From: Algoriphagus sp. A40
GTDB taxonomy: Bacteria > Bacteroidota > Bacteroidia > Cytophagales > Cyclobacteriaceae
Direction: 5' to 3'
Assembly: GCF_002002735.1 (NCBI RefSeq)
Contig: NZ_MUNY01000072.1
Span: forward strand, 124,001-188,000
DNA length: 64,000 nucleotides
Shown here: positions 8,793-17,914 of the stretch, piece by piece
How the letters are laid out: every line of letters begins with the position of its first letter
Position numbering within the stretch: the first letter of the stretch is position 1
Made by a program: the position numbers and the translations under genes
The notes under the pieces: generated by a model
Seen by the model: the letters and a program-made list of their open reading frames with translations, nothing else
What the model was told of the DNA's origin: nothing
Databases searched by the model: none

Positions 8793-10169
8793 ATGTCCGA
8801 CATCCAGCTGCCCATTGACTTTGAGTCCCAGATGCTTTCTCTTTTGGGAAAGCAAGAGTTTGAAGCCTTCAAGTCAGCAGTCAACCAATCACCCCGCACT
8901 TCCATCCGCCTCAATCCGGCGAAAACTTTTTCACCTATCTGGCCAATGTCACCAATTCCTTGGTCAGAAAATGGCTTTTTCCTCGAGGAACGACCAAGTT
9001 TTACCCTTGACCCAGCCTTTCAGGCGGGAGCCTATTACGTGCAGGAAGCCTCCTCCATTTTTATCGAACATATCCTGAAAAGTCTGCAAATCCCCAAAGG
9101 CATCTACCTCGACCTGGCAGCAGCTCCGGGTGGAAAAAGCACGCTCCTGTCATCCTATTTAGGAAATAAAGGCCTCTTGGTTGCCAATGAAGTCATCCAA
9201 TCCAGAGCCCAAATCCTGAAAGAAAACGCGATCAAATGGGGTCTGGGAAATATTGTGGTGACCAATAACGATCCCGATCACTTTGAACCTTTGGAAGGAT
9301 TTTTCGACCTGGTGCTGGTAGATGCTCCATGCTCGGGCGAAGGAATGTTCCGAAAAGATCCCCAAGCCCGGGAAGAATGGTCGCCAGATCATTTGATCCT
9401 ATGCTCTTCACGGCAAAAGCGAATCATGGACAAAGCCGGTGCTTTGGTCAAAGGCGGAGGCTACCTGATCTACTCCACCTGCACGTTCAACAAGCAGGAA
9501 AATGAGGAAATGATCCATTTTCTCACAGAAGAATTTGCCTTCGAGCCTGTCCAAATTCCTCTTGATCCTACTTGGAATATTGTAGAATCTCAAGTCGAAA
9601 CTCCTGATGGGACCTTCTTCGGGTACCGTTTTTTCCCACACAAAGTCGAAGGTGAAGGCTTTTTTGTCACCGTGTTGAAACGCCCGGATTCCGCTTCAAG
9701 CCAAGACCCCGGCCGAATCAAAGACTTCAAGCATCCGGTTTTGAAATCTATTGGAGAGCGGGATGAAAAAGCAATGGAGTCGGAATTGGGATTTGAGGGA
9801 AATGGAAAATACTACAGCTTGAATGATTCCATTTTCAGAATCAACTGGAATTATTTCAGGCATTTTGAAAAAATTTCCCAACACCTAAGTCTCCGGTATT
9901 TCGGTGTGGAATTGGGCAAAAAGCAAAAAAACGACTGGATCCCTTCTCACGAATGGGCTCTATCCACCTTGCCAAAATCCGGCTTTTCAACTTTCGAAAC
10001 CAACTTGGATCAAGCCCTGGATTTTCTCAGAAAAAACGAACAACAGATCCCTGGTCTTCCTTTGGGATGGGTGCTTTTGACCTACCAGAATCTGCCTCTA
10101 GGCTGGGTAAAAAACCTCGGAAACCGCCTGAACAATTACTTTCCGAAGGAGTGGAGAATACGGATGTGA
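8793..10169 (+). CDS. RsmF-like rRNA cytosine-C5 methyltransferase
   Basis: A 458-residue member of the NOL1/NOP2/Sun (RsmB/RsmF) family, which methylates C5 of a cytosine in rRNA using S-adenosylmethionine. Visible motifs are the SAM-binding LDLAAAPGGKST (106-117), the motif IV cysteine Cys180 in VDAPCSGEGMF and the nucleophile Cys230 in YSTCTFN. The C-terminal part (about 300-458) fits the RsmF-type RNA-binding/PUA-like extension. The start MSDIQLPIDFESQML suits the family (IDF near the start). A perfect -7 element sits only 5 bases upstream of this ATG, so the transcript may have almost no leader. The exact rRNA position is not determinable. Confidence 0.88.
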   Translation: MSDIQLPIDFESQMLSLLGKQEFEAFKSAVNQSPRTSIRLNPAKTFSPIWPMSPIPWSENGFFLEERPSFTLDPAFQAGAYYVQEASSIFIEHILKSLQIPKGIYLDLAAAPGGKSTLLSSYLGNKGLLVANEVIQSRAQILKENAIKWGLGNIVVTNNDPDHFEPLEGFFDLVLVDAPCSGEGMFRKDPQAREEWSPDHLILCSSRQKRIMDKAGALVKGGGYLIYSTCTFNKQENEEMIHFLTEEFAFEPVQIPLDPTWNIVESQVETPDGTFFGYRFFPHKVEGEGFFVTVLKRPDSASSQDPGRIKDFKHPVLKSIGERDEKAMESELGFEGNGKYYSLNDSIFRINWNYFRHFEKISQHLSLRYFGVELGKKQKNDWIPSHEWALSTLPKSGFSTFETNLDQALDFLRKNEQQIPGLPLGWVLLTYQNLPLGWVKNLGNRLNNYFPKEWRIRM

Positions 10170-10172
10170 TCG

Positions 10173-11363
10173 CTATTCCTTGATAAATTCGAACCTAGCC
10201 CACTTTTTCCGGTGTCTGAGTGCATGGCCTGTTCCCAAAAACGGCGGCAAATAGGTCAGTTTTTCCAAGCGAACTTCGTGGATTCCAGTCGGCAGATGAG
10301 CAATGGGAATCTGGCCAAACAGGGCCATCTGTCCCGTATGTCCAGCTGTTACCTGTACCCATCTTTCGGCATCTATCAGAGAATCGTTGAGATAAATGCG
10401 ATATTGATCGACAAGCGATTCAATCTTTTTCCATTCGATAGTGTCAGTGCTTAACAGTCCATTCATCTTCTGAGTGGAGCTTTCCTCCCGTTCATAGCGC
10501 GCCAGATATAGGTTCAGTACCTCTCCACTCACGGTTTTGGCTGGAGTCCACATTCTTGCGAAGCGTCTCTTTTCAGAATTATACTCTTCAAAATACCCAC
10601 CGTCGTCCGGCCATTCGTAGTAGGAATCGTCCACATTTGCACTGGCTTGGTAAGCCGAAAACCCTTTGGTATCCTGGACAATAAACGGCATGGCCAGTAC
10701 GACCAAGCTGATTGAAAACGAAACAAAGAACCATTTTCCAAGATTGCTCTGATAGATCGCTCCGATCGTTCCGCTCATACTTTTTCCCACAAAGTCTTTT
10801 ATCCCGGAATTCTTCTTCAGCAATGGCACAATGGCAAAGCCAGCCATTGAAATCATGAAGATGATGTAGACGATCTGAAAGTCAAGATTGAAAACCAAGT
10901 AGATCCCTATCAACACAAGAAGGTACACTGTGATGGAAAAAATCGGGATGGCAACTGAGATCGGTGCTCCATAAAGCATACTGCACCATCGCTCCAGCTT
11001 GAGCAAGAAATATTGGGGAGGGTGATATTCCACTGATTGGGAATACTTGAAGAGTTTTTCCTTCACAATCCCATCAGGAAAGGCATAGGTTATCCCCAGC
11101 ATCCCAGCCCAGATGAAGCGCATCACCAAATGGCTCACCAGAAAGATCTTAAACACCGAAATAATCACCGAAAAATACACCAAAATCAACTGAGCAGGGA
11201 TTTGTTCCAAGCCATAATCCTGAATCAGAATGACCGAAAACTCAAACAACCTCGAGGGAATCACAAACAAAAAAGCCAGCGATATACCTGAAATAATCAC
11301 CTCCGGCTCCCAGCTGTTCCTCTGAAGATGCTCAAGCCAAGTGAGGTCCTTTTGTTTTTCCAT
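10173..11363 (-). CDS. Multipass membrane protein with a C-terminal soluble domain, unknown
   Basis: A 396-residue protein I do not recognise. Hydrophobic stretches suggest about six transmembrane helices: around 19-45, 58-95 (probably two), 135-180 (two) and 211-230. A hydrophilic C-terminal domain of about 165 residues follows, rich in Tyr and charged residues (segment YYEWPDDGGYFEEYNSEKRR). By the odd/even topology that domain is probably periplasmic. The gene ends 3 bases from the convergent RsmF-like gene. No conserved catalytic motif is apparent. Confidence 0.75.
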   Translation of the reverse strand: MEKQKDLTWLEHLQRNSWEPEVIISGISLAFLFVIPSRLFEFSVILIQDYGLEQIPAQLILVYFSVIISVFKIFLVSHLVMRFIWAGMLGITYAFPDGIVKEKLFKYSQSVEYHPPQYFLLKLERWCSMLYGAPISVAIPIFSITVYLLVLIGIYLVFNLDFQIVYIIFMISMAGFAIVPLLKKNSGIKDFVGKSMSGTIGAIYQSNLGKWFFVSFSISLVVLAMPFIVQDTKGFSAYQASANVDDSYYEWPDDGGYFEEYNSEKRRFARMWTPAKTVSGEVLNLYLARYEREESSTQKMNGLLSTDTIEWKKIESLVDQYRIYLNDSLIDAERWVQVTAGHTGQMALFGQIPIAHLPTGIHEVRLEKLTYLPPFLGTGHALRHRKKWARFEFIKE

Positions 11364-11448
11364 AAACAGTGGGTAGGTTCTTAATTTAAAAATTCCCGCA
11401 AGATGAAAACTTCCCGGATTATCAGAAGAATTAATCTGGAAAAAATAT

Positions 11449-11476
11449 TTGAATTAATGGACTCTGGACTATTTTG
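11449..11476 (+). promoter_or_regulatory. Candidate Bacteroidota-type promoter for the DUF202 gene
   Basis: TTG at 11449-11451 is followed after 18 bp by TATTTTG at 11470-11476, close to the TTG-n19-TAnnTTTG pattern of the Bacteroidota primary sigma factor. The DUF202 start lies about 50 bp downstream. Confidence 0.5.
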
Positions 11477-11524
11477 ATTTATTCGGGGAATTTTGATTAA
11501 AATCACAATGAAAACCACACAAAA

Positions 11525-11944
11525 ATGGCTGAACTATTGGAGGAAAAGAGCTCGGAAAATTCCGAAAAGAAAAAAGCTAAAAAGCTGATCCAACTGGAGC
11601 GGACCCGTACAGCTTTTGAACGCCTGCAACTGGCCTGGGTTCGAACTGCCCTGACCATTTTGGCAATTGGGGTTGGGGTTTATGAGTTTTTCTTCAATCG
11701 CCTCGAGTCTGGGAAAAAGCCGCTTTTTGAAGCATTCACAGGAAGAGAGCTGGCTCTTGTGCTTTATTGCATATCCTTTACCATTTTGATTTTGTCTCTT
11801 TTGCAACACCGCGAAAGTATGGCAAAATTGAAGGAAAGCTATCCTGAAAGCCGCTATTCGGTTGCATCCCTTTTGTCGTTGATCCTTTTATTATTGGCTT
11901 TGTTCCTTACCTCGTTACTGCTCTGGAGGGCATTTAATCCCTGA
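11525..11944 (+). CDS. DUF202 (YidH-like) membrane protein
   Basis: A 139-residue protein with a charged N-terminus followed by the DUF202 signature ERTRTAFERLQLAWVRTALT. Three hydrophobic helices follow (about 41-60, 74-95 and 111-135). DUF202 proteins are small inner-membrane proteins of unknown function. The stop codon abuts that of the convergent P1 peptidase gene with no room for a terminator. Confidence 0.85.
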   Translation: MAELLEEKSSENSEKKKAKKLIQLERTRTAFERLQLAWVRTALTILAIGVGVYEFFFNRLESGKKPLFEAFTGRELALVLYCISFTILILSLLQHRESMAKLKESYPESRYSVASLLSLILLLLALFLTSLLLWRAFNP

Positions 11945-13063
11945 TTATTTCGCCTTGATCCATTCCAGGACCTGAGTTTTGGGCAAGGCCTCCACTGTTC
12001 TTCCGTCTTTCCCGGTCATCGTTTCAGCAGCAAAAAGTGAGTTAATGATCGCCTCTTCCGTGGCTTCTATGACTCCAAGGAAAAGTGCAGTCATGTCGTC
12101 ATTGCCCAAAAATTCAGCCTTTTGAAGGGTTTGGGATGGAATCGAATGGGGAATTCTCTGTCCTTTTGCCGTAGAAAAAGCGATCACATAATCACCAGAC
12201 CCATTGGAAGCGATGCCACCGGTTTTGGCCAAACCCATCATGGCGCGCTGGGCCATCCGCTCCAGATTCCGTTCCAATACCGGCGCATCTGTTGCGACAA
12301 TTATCATACAGCTTCCGTCAGATTTTTCAAGGGCATCCTTAAAAGGGTAATTTCCCAATTTTTCTCCAACAGGAACTCCGGCGATCTGGAGATTTCCTCC
12401 AAAGTTGGTTTGAACCAACACGCCAACAGTATATCCACCCAGACTTTCCGGTAATTTTCTGGAAGCTGTTCCAATTCCCCCTTTCCAGCCAAAGCAAACG
12501 GTACCCGTTCCGGCACCCACATTTCCTTCCTGAATTGGGCCTGATTTGGCTGATTGGATCGTCTGGATGACTTCTTGAGGAGAAATGTGCATTCCGCGGA
12601 TATCATTCAGGTAGCCGTCGTTGGTTTCGCCTACTACTGCATTGACCGATTGGACGTTTTCATTTCCGGCCTGATTCAAAGTATGCTTGGCGATTCCCTC
12701 AATTCCGGCAGCTACACTTAGGGTATTGGTGAGGACGATCGGGCTTTCGATATTTCCCAATTCCTGTACCTGGGTGACACCCGCCAGTTTTCCAAATCCG
12801 TTTCCAACAAAAATTGCCGCAGGTACTTTCTCCTGAAATAGATTCCCTCCATGAGGCAAAATGGCCGTGACTCCCGTCCGTATGTTTTCTCCTTCGATTT
12901 TGGTGAAGTGCCCAACTTTCAATCCGGCTACATCGGTGATTGAGTTTAAAAGCCCCGAGGGCAAAACTCCAAAAGGAACACCCAACTCACGGGGCCGGGA
13001 TTGGGAAAATGCAGCGTTAATATTCATCATACACAAAAGAAGGAATAGGATAATTTTCATCAA
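11945..13063 (-). CDS. P1 (DmpA) family serine aminopeptidase, exported
   Basis: A 372-residue N-terminal-nucleophile hydrolase with a signal peptide (about residues 1-20, ending AAFSQ). DmpA-type enzymes cleave themselves before a serine and then remove N-terminal D- or L-amino acids or beta-peptides. The self-cleavage site is visible as Gly250-Ser251 in SDGSCMIIVATDAP, matching DmpA Gly249-Ser250. The oxyanion-hole Asn is in VQTNFGGNL (about 220). Other family segments are ITDVAGLKVGH, VNAVVGETNDGYL and NGSGDYVIAFSTA. The signal peptide points to a periplasmic enzyme. Confidence 0.9.
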   Translation of the reverse strand: MMKIILFLLLCMMNINAAFSQSRPRELGVPFGVLPSGLLNSITDVAGLKVGHFTKIEGENIRTGVTAILPHGGNLFQEKVPAAIFVGNGFGKLAGVTQVQELGNIESPIVLTNTLSVAAGIEGIAKHTLNQAGNENVQSVNAVVGETNDGYLNDIRGMHISPQEVIQTIQSAKSGPIQEGNVGAGTGTVCFGWKGGIGTASRKLPESLGGYTVGVLVQTNFGGNLQIAGVPVGEKLGNYPFKDALEKSDGSCMIIVATDAPVLERNLERMAQRAMMGLAKTGGIASNGSGDYVIAFSTAKGQRIPHSIPSQTLQKAEFLGNDDMTALFLGVIEATEEAIINSLFAAETMTGKDGRTVEALPKTQVLEWIKAK

Positions 13064-13163
13064 TAAGTAAAGTGGATGGAAGTGATGACTAAATTTTCAT
13101 TTTTACAACTCTTTATTTTTCAATATTACTTATCTTAAGCACCCTTTCCAATCGTACCCATTC

Positions 13164-13835
13164 ATGCTCAAAAAACAGCGATACGACGCATTTATCAAAC
13201 ATTTTTCCGAAAACATGCCCGTGGCAGAGACGGAGCTGCACTATGAAAATCCCTTTCAGTTGTTGGTTGCTGTTGTCCTTTCTGCCCAATGCACGGACAA
13301 GCGGATCAATATCGTCACCCCGCCATTGTTTCGTGATTTTCCAACTCCGGAACACTTTGCAGCATCCCATTTTGATGAGCTTTTTCCCTACATAAAGTCC
13401 GTTTCTTACCCCAGCAATAAAACCAAGCACCTTTTGGGATTAGGCAAAATGCTGGTGGAGGATTTTGGAGGGGAAATTCCCGAAACAGTCGCAGAATTGA
13501 CCAAACTTCCAGGAGTAGGAAGAAAAACTGCCAATGTCATCACTTCTGTAGTATGGAATCAACCCAATATGGCCGTGGATACACACGTGTTTCGTGTTTC
13601 GAGGCGTTTGGGACTGGTTCCCTTGACTGCCAAAACTCCCCTGGAAGTCGAAAAACAACTGGTGAAAAACATCCCAAGGCAATACATCCATGTTGCACAT
13701 CACTGGCTGATCTTACACGGCAGGTACACTTGCCTGGCCCGGAAACCCAAGTGTGAGGAATGCGCCATTACCCATTTTTGTAAGTTTTTTGAAAAGAATA
13801 AAGGAAAAGCGGATCGGGAGGATGCCGAGGTCTAA
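13164..13835 (+). CDS. nth: Endonuclease III
   Basis: A 223-residue base-excision DNA glycosylase/AP lyase that removes oxidised pyrimidines. The helix-hairpin-helix is LPGVGRKTA with catalytic Lys121, and catalytic Asp139 is in VDTHVFRVSRR. The 4Fe-4S cluster ligands are Cys190, Cys197, Cys200 and Cys206 with the classic x6-x2-x5 spacing. Length and motifs are typical. Its stop codon is immediately followed by the asnB ATG (zero spacing), so nth appears to lead a transcript running into the polysaccharide genes. Confidence 0.96.
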   Translation: MLKKQRYDAFIKHFSENMPVAETELHYENPFQLLVAVVLSAQCTDKRINIVTPPLFRDFPTPEHFAASHFDELFPYIKSVSYPSNKTKHLLGLGKMLVEDFGGEIPETVAELTKLPGVGRKTANVITSVVWNQPNMAVDTHVFRVSRRLGLVPLTAKTPLEVEKQLVKNIPRQYIHVAHHWLILHGRYTCLARKPKCEECAITHFCKFFEKNKGKADREDAEV

Positions 13836-15611
13836 ATGTGCGGGATTCATTTAATCTGGGGAAAAGGAGCCAATCAAAAATCCATTCAAGCTCTTGTTGA
13901 TGCTTCTCACCATAGAGGACCAGATCAGTCTGCTATTTATTCTCCCTGGAACGGGCTTTGGATCGGTGTAAACCGCCTCAAAATCCTCGATCCCGGGCCT
14001 GAAGCTGATCAGCCGTTTTGGGCTCCAGACGGGAACAGTCTACTTATTTTGAACGGGGAGATTTACAATTTTCAGGAACTGAGAAGTCTACTTTCCAAGA
14101 TGGGAGTTGAATTCATCACCCAGTCCGATACTGAAGTTTTGCTGCATTACCTGAGGTTTTTTGGGCAAAAAGGCCTGGAAAAACTCAACGGAATGTTTGC
14201 CCTGATCCATGTCGATTTGATCACTAAATCAGTGTTGGTGGCCTTGGATAGAAATGGAGAAAAGCCGCTATACTATTCCCAAAATCCCGAAACCTTGGTG
14301 ATTTCTTCTGAAATCCGGGGAATCGCCGCAATTCGAAATCCCGCACCGGACTGGGAGCAAGCAGACCATTATTTCTATTTTAGGGCACCAGTACCGGGTA
14401 AGACATTTCACAAGGGCATCCGTGCATGGAAGCCGGGGCGATTCAGCACCATATTTAGGCATGACACTTTTCGTTGGGACACTTTAATTTCACCCAAGGA
14501 ACCTGAAGAAATTCCAAGTCAAAATGTATTTAGGAAAAGTCTGGAAAAGGCCGTGCTCAATCAGTTTCATGCGGATGTTCCGGTCGGAATTCTCCTGAGC
14601 GGCGGTGCTGACAGTTCGCTGCTTTATTCCCTTTGGTACCAAAAAACAGGGACTCCACTCCCCGCCTATACCATTCAGGTAGAAAAAAAATACCGGACAA
14701 AATATGGAGACGGAAACGCATCCATCCGGCTTGCCAAACAAATTCCGGCCGAACACCGGTTAATTGAAATCAATCAGAGGGTCTTTCTTGAAAACTGGGA
14801 CCAATACATCCAAAGCGTGGATCTTCCGGTGGGAGATTCTGCGGGTTTCCTGACTTGGATGATCGGCAAAACTGCAAAACCGGAAGTCAAAGTCTTGGTT
14901 TCCGGAGCCGGGGCGGACGAACTTTGGGGAGGATACCAGCGCCATCTAGCGTTTTCGAAGTATTGGGAGCAGCATGAATTTTGGAACAACTGGGCAGGTT
15001 TTTTTGGGAAATTCCCTTTCGGAAGAGCTTGGCAAAAGTACATGTCGGCCATTGGGACCAATCCAAACCAAACCTTTCTCAACTTTTCGGCCCTTCAAAA
15101 TCCGCCTGTCTGGATGACTGACGATTATGCTCGAATTTTCAACAAGGATCTCCCGGAATACAAGCGGATGCTGGATTTTGACCGACAAGTCTATCTTGTT
15201 CAGGACGTTTTGAAAATCCATGACAACGCACTGATGGCCCATGGGATCGAAGGCCGGGCTCCCTATCTCGATGCTTCGATTTTGGGACTTTGGCAAAAAG
15301 TGAACGACCCCACAATCCTTACCGGAAAACCATGGATCAAAAATATCCTTCGGGAAAATGACTTGGACTGGGTGGCAGATCGAAGAAAGTTTGGTTTTGG
15401 TTTGCCTTTGAAGGAATGGCTAAGTGGAAAAAACGAGTTTTCAAGCCGACTTTTCACGGCGCTGAAAGACTTTGACCGAAGCAACGGGGAACACTTCCAG
15501 ATTCCGGTCCGACAGCTCCTGCAGAATCCCGAGCAAAGTGTTAAAATTCATTTCTTAGCGCTCTATAATCTGTTTCTTTTAGCAGAATGGTCGAAATTGC
15601 ACCGAATATGA
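13836..15611 (+). CDS. asnB: Asparagine synthase (glutamine-hydrolysing) family protein
   Basis: A 591-residue two-domain amidotransferase. The N-terminal class II glutaminase has the nucleophile Cys2 (MCGIHLIWG) and HHRGPDQ. The C-terminal synthetase domain has the ATP-binding PP-loop SGGADSS near residue 255 and VSGAGADELWGGYQRH. It uses glutamine and ATP to amidate a carboxylate: aspartate in classical AsnB, or an amino/uronic acid sugar in AsnB-like enzymes within polysaccharide loci. Zero spacing from nth and a 4-bp ATGA overlap with the following glycosyltransferase suggest the latter may apply; the sequence cannot settle it. Confidence 0.88.
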   Translation: MCGIHLIWGKGANQKSIQALVDASHHRGPDQSAIYSPWNGLWIGVNRLKILDPGPEADQPFWAPDGNSLLILNGEIYNFQELRSLLSKMGVEFITQSDTEVLLHYLRFFGQKGLEKLNGMFALIHVDLITKSVLVALDRNGEKPLYYSQNPETLVISSEIRGIAAIRNPAPDWEQADHYFYFRAPVPGKTFHKGIRAWKPGRFSTIFRHDTFRWDTLISPKEPEEIPSQNVFRKSLEKAVLNQFHADVPVGILLSGGADSSLLYSLWYQKTGTPLPAYTIQVEKKYRTKYGDGNASIRLAKQIPAEHRLIEINQRVFLENWDQYIQSVDLPVGDSAGFLTWMIGKTAKPEVKVLVSGAGADELWGGYQRHLAFSKYWEQHEFWNNWAGFFGKFPFGRAWQKYMSAIGTNPNQTFLNFSALQNPPVWMTDDYARIFNKDLPEYKRMLDFDRQVYLVQDVLKIHDNALMAHGIEGRAPYLDASILGLWQKVNDPTILTGKPWIKNILRENDLDWVADRRKFGFGLPLKEWLSGKNEFSSRLFTALKDFDRSNGEHFQIPVRQLLQNPEQSVKIHFLALYNLFLLAEWSKLHRI

Positions 15612-16828
15612 GGCTCATCTATATCCACCAGTATTTCCGGACTCCCGATCAGGGCGGAGCCGTCCGATCCTTCTACTTGGCCAAAGGCTTGGTGGAGGCT
15701 GGAATCGCTGTGGATATGATTTCCACTCATGGGCAACCAGGCTACGACCAGCGCTGGATTGACGGGATCCGCGTACATTACCTTCCAGTGGACTATGATC
15801 AAAAATTCGGATTTTTGAAGCGAATTTGGGCTTTTTGGAAGTTTGTGGTTGAGGCCAGGAAACTTTTAAAAAAACTCCCAAGACCGGATTTGCTTTACAT
15901 CACTTCCACTCCTTTAACTACCGGATTGATTGGCATTTGGGCAAAAAAAAGGATGGCCTTGCCATATATTTTTGAGGTTAGGGATCTTTGGCCGGAAGCT
16001 CCTATCCAAGTTGGCGCAATCAGAAATCCGATTATCAAAAAGCTGCTCTATTCACTTGAAAAGAGAATTTATGACCAATCCCTGAGCTTGGTGGCACTTT
16101 CTCCGGGGATTGCATCTCATCTGCAACATATCAGCCCCAGCAGGGAAGTAGCTCTGATTCCTAATTTTTCAGATTTATCTGTCTTTTTCCCAAAAGTCAG
16201 AGATCAAAGACTGGCAGATCAAATTGGTTTGGAAGCTGCATTCACAATCACTTATACCGGTGCGTTGGGTCAAGTGAATGCAGTAGAGGAGCTTTTGGAT
16301 TTGGCTGAAATGGCCCAAAAAAGGGCGAAAAACTGGAATTTTCTGATCATGGGATCAGGAAGCCATGAGGAAAAACTTAAGAAAATATCCCATGCCAAGA
16401 GGTTGAAAAATGTCCGTTTTATCCCTTTTGCTGCTAAGGAAAAAGTCAATGAAATTCTAAGCATCAGCGACCTGGCCTGGGTTTCCTTCGCCCATTTGCC
16501 AGTATTAAAAACAAATAGTCCCAACAAGTTTTTTGATGCTTTGGCGGCTGGAAAGCCCATTTTGGTCAATCACAAAGGCTGGGTTTACGACTTGGTGAAA
16601 ACTCACGAACTGGGAATTTCCTGCCTACCTGGAAAGATGGAGGCTGCTTTTTCCAAACTTGAATACCTGGAGCAAAACCGGTCTGAATTGGACAGATTGG
16701 GCAATAATTCCAGAAAATTGGCGGAAACCTATTTTTCAAAAGAAATCGCCCTGGGCCGACTTTTGGAGGTCATTGATCCCAAGCCAAAGACTACTCAGGT
16801 CGACGAGGTCGATATCCGGACTGCCTGA
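15608..16828 (+). CDS. Glycosyltransferase family 4 (WbuB-like)
   Basis: A 406-residue GT-B fold glycosyltransferase. The N-terminal MRLIYIHQYFRTPDQGGAVRS carries the acceptor-domain glycine loop. Mid-protein FEVRDLWPEAP and ITYTGALGQVNAVEELL, and late NKFFDALAAGKPILVN, are typical of WbuB/GT4 enzymes of O-antigen or capsule loci. I use the ATG at 15608, overlapping the asnB stop as ATGA; an ATG 21 bases upstream would put extra residues before a well-formed N-terminus. The 3' end overlaps the convergent gldB gene by 38 bp. Donor and acceptor sugars are unknown. Confidence 0.87.
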   Translation: MRLIYIHQYFRTPDQGGAVRSFYLAKGLVEAGIAVDMISTHGQPGYDQRWIDGIRVHYLPVDYDQKFGFLKRIWAFWKFVVEARKLLKKLPRPDLLYITSTPLTTGLIGIWAKKRMALPYIFEVRDLWPEAPIQVGAIRNPIIKKLLYSLEKRIYDQSLSLVALSPGIASHLQHISPSREVALIPNFSDLSVFFPKVRDQRLADQIGLEAAFTITYTGALGQVNAVEELLDLAEMAQKRAKNWNFLIMGSGSHEEKLKKISHAKRLKNVRFIPFAAKEKVNEILSISDLAWVSFAHLPVLKTNSPNKFFDALAAGKPILVNHKGWVYDLVKTHELGISCLPGKMEAAFSKLEYLEQNRSELDRLGNNSRKLAETYFSKEIALGRLLEVIDPKPKTTQVDEVDIRTA

Positions 16829-17795
16829 AGATCGTCTCGGAGTTGGACTCATTCATCAGTTCGGGCAAAGGCACGCTCCCATTTATCCCATAATCGTCCA
16901 CGATATTCCATCCCAGCCATCTTCCCAATCTACCAGGGGCTTTGGTGGAAATCGCATCTGTAAACGGGGCTTCGCCGATGTATTTGCGGATTTCAAAAGG
17001 ATTGGTTTCGTAAAGCAATTCATTTTCGACAAAGTGGGACCAGATGAATTCTTCATTGTCATAACACTCTGCGATTTCGGCCGGAGTATATCCGATGATA
17101 AATTGGTCGGGCGTGCAGGGCAGGATTGCTTTGACAAAATGGTAGGCTTTGCCATAATAAATCATTTCGGAGAGGAGGGTGTTCTCCTCAGGATTGACCG
17201 AATTGTATCTTGAGGAAATTGCCAAAACGATCATCGGTACGAGATAGGGCTTTTCATATCGATCTGCCATATACCTGGCGATATCCGGCTGAAATGTATG
17301 ATCCGCCGGAAGAAAATAATCCAGACCGATCACCATGATATCTTCTGTCACCACCAAATCCGAATTGAAACCTGAAACAAACGTGTAAACCTTAGGAGTC
17401 TTGAAGTCGGGAAAATAATGCTTGATGTATTTGAAGGCATTTTCGAGTTCTTTTTCAATGTCGGCGATGTCCCCAAATTCCACCTTGACCGAATCATACA
17501 AAACCCGCATCGCAGAGTCCTGGTGGACTTGCAAGAGATTGGCAGCAAGTGAATCCGGAGAAGGATAGGTGCTTTGCTCCAGATAGGTTTCGGCAAATTC
17601 GGGATGCTTGTCCAGCAAAAAAAGAAAGTCCTGGGTAGATTTTGCCGCAAAAAATTCATCTTCCAGGCGTGTGATGGAAACCTCCAAATCCTGGTCTAGG
17701 ATCTCCGGATCCAATTCGCAGACCTCTTCTTTTTTGCCGCAGGCAAAAACTAAAAACAATACTGGAATCAGAAATGCAATCCGGGTAAGACTCAT
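16791..17795 (-). CDS. gldB: Gliding motility lipoprotein GldB
   Basis: A 334-residue lipoprotein with lipobox VFAC and lipidated Cys19. GldB is a core gliding protein of Bacteroidota, anchored in the envelope and required for gliding and associated T9SS function in Flavobacterium johnsoniae. Family-like features are the ITRLEDEFFAAKS start of the mature domain, VYTFVSGFNSDLVV, the ARYMADRYEKPYLVP segment and MIYYGKAYHFVKAILP. The usual partner gldC is not adjacent. The coding end overlaps the convergent glycosyltransferase by 38 bp. A perfect -7 element lies 20 bases upstream. Confidence 0.88.
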   Translation of the reverse strand: MSLTRIAFLIPVLFLVFACGKKEEVCELDPEILDQDLEVSITRLEDEFFAAKSTQDFLFLLDKHPEFAETYLEQSTYPSPDSLAANLLQVHQDSAMRVLYDSVKVEFGDIADIEKELENAFKYIKHYFPDFKTPKVYTFVSGFNSDLVVTEDIMVIGLDYFLPADHTFQPDIARYMADRYEKPYLVPMIVLAISSRYNSVNPEENTLLSEMIYYGKAYHFVKAILPCTPDQFIIGYTPAEIAECYDNEEFIWSHFVENELLYETNPFEIRKYIGEAPFTDAISTKAPGRLGRWLGWNIVDDYGINGSVPLPELMNESNSETIFRQSGYRPRRPE

Positions 17796-17814
17796 AGAAT
17801 ATTGGTTTCAGATT

Positions 17815-17822
17815 CAAAAGTA
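17815..17822 (-). promoter_or_regulatory. -7 promoter element of gldB
   Basis: Read on the minus strand this is TACTTTTG, a perfect TAnnTTTG match 20 bases upstream of the gldB start. No clear TTG box is seen at the usual distance. Confidence 0.45.
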
Positions 17823-17914
17823 AGGAATCCAATCTTAATCCTTTGAAACGCATCCTGAGACCAATTGGTATTTTCGGTTTTGCTTCTTGCTGGCTTAATT
17901 CCGTATTTTCCGAA

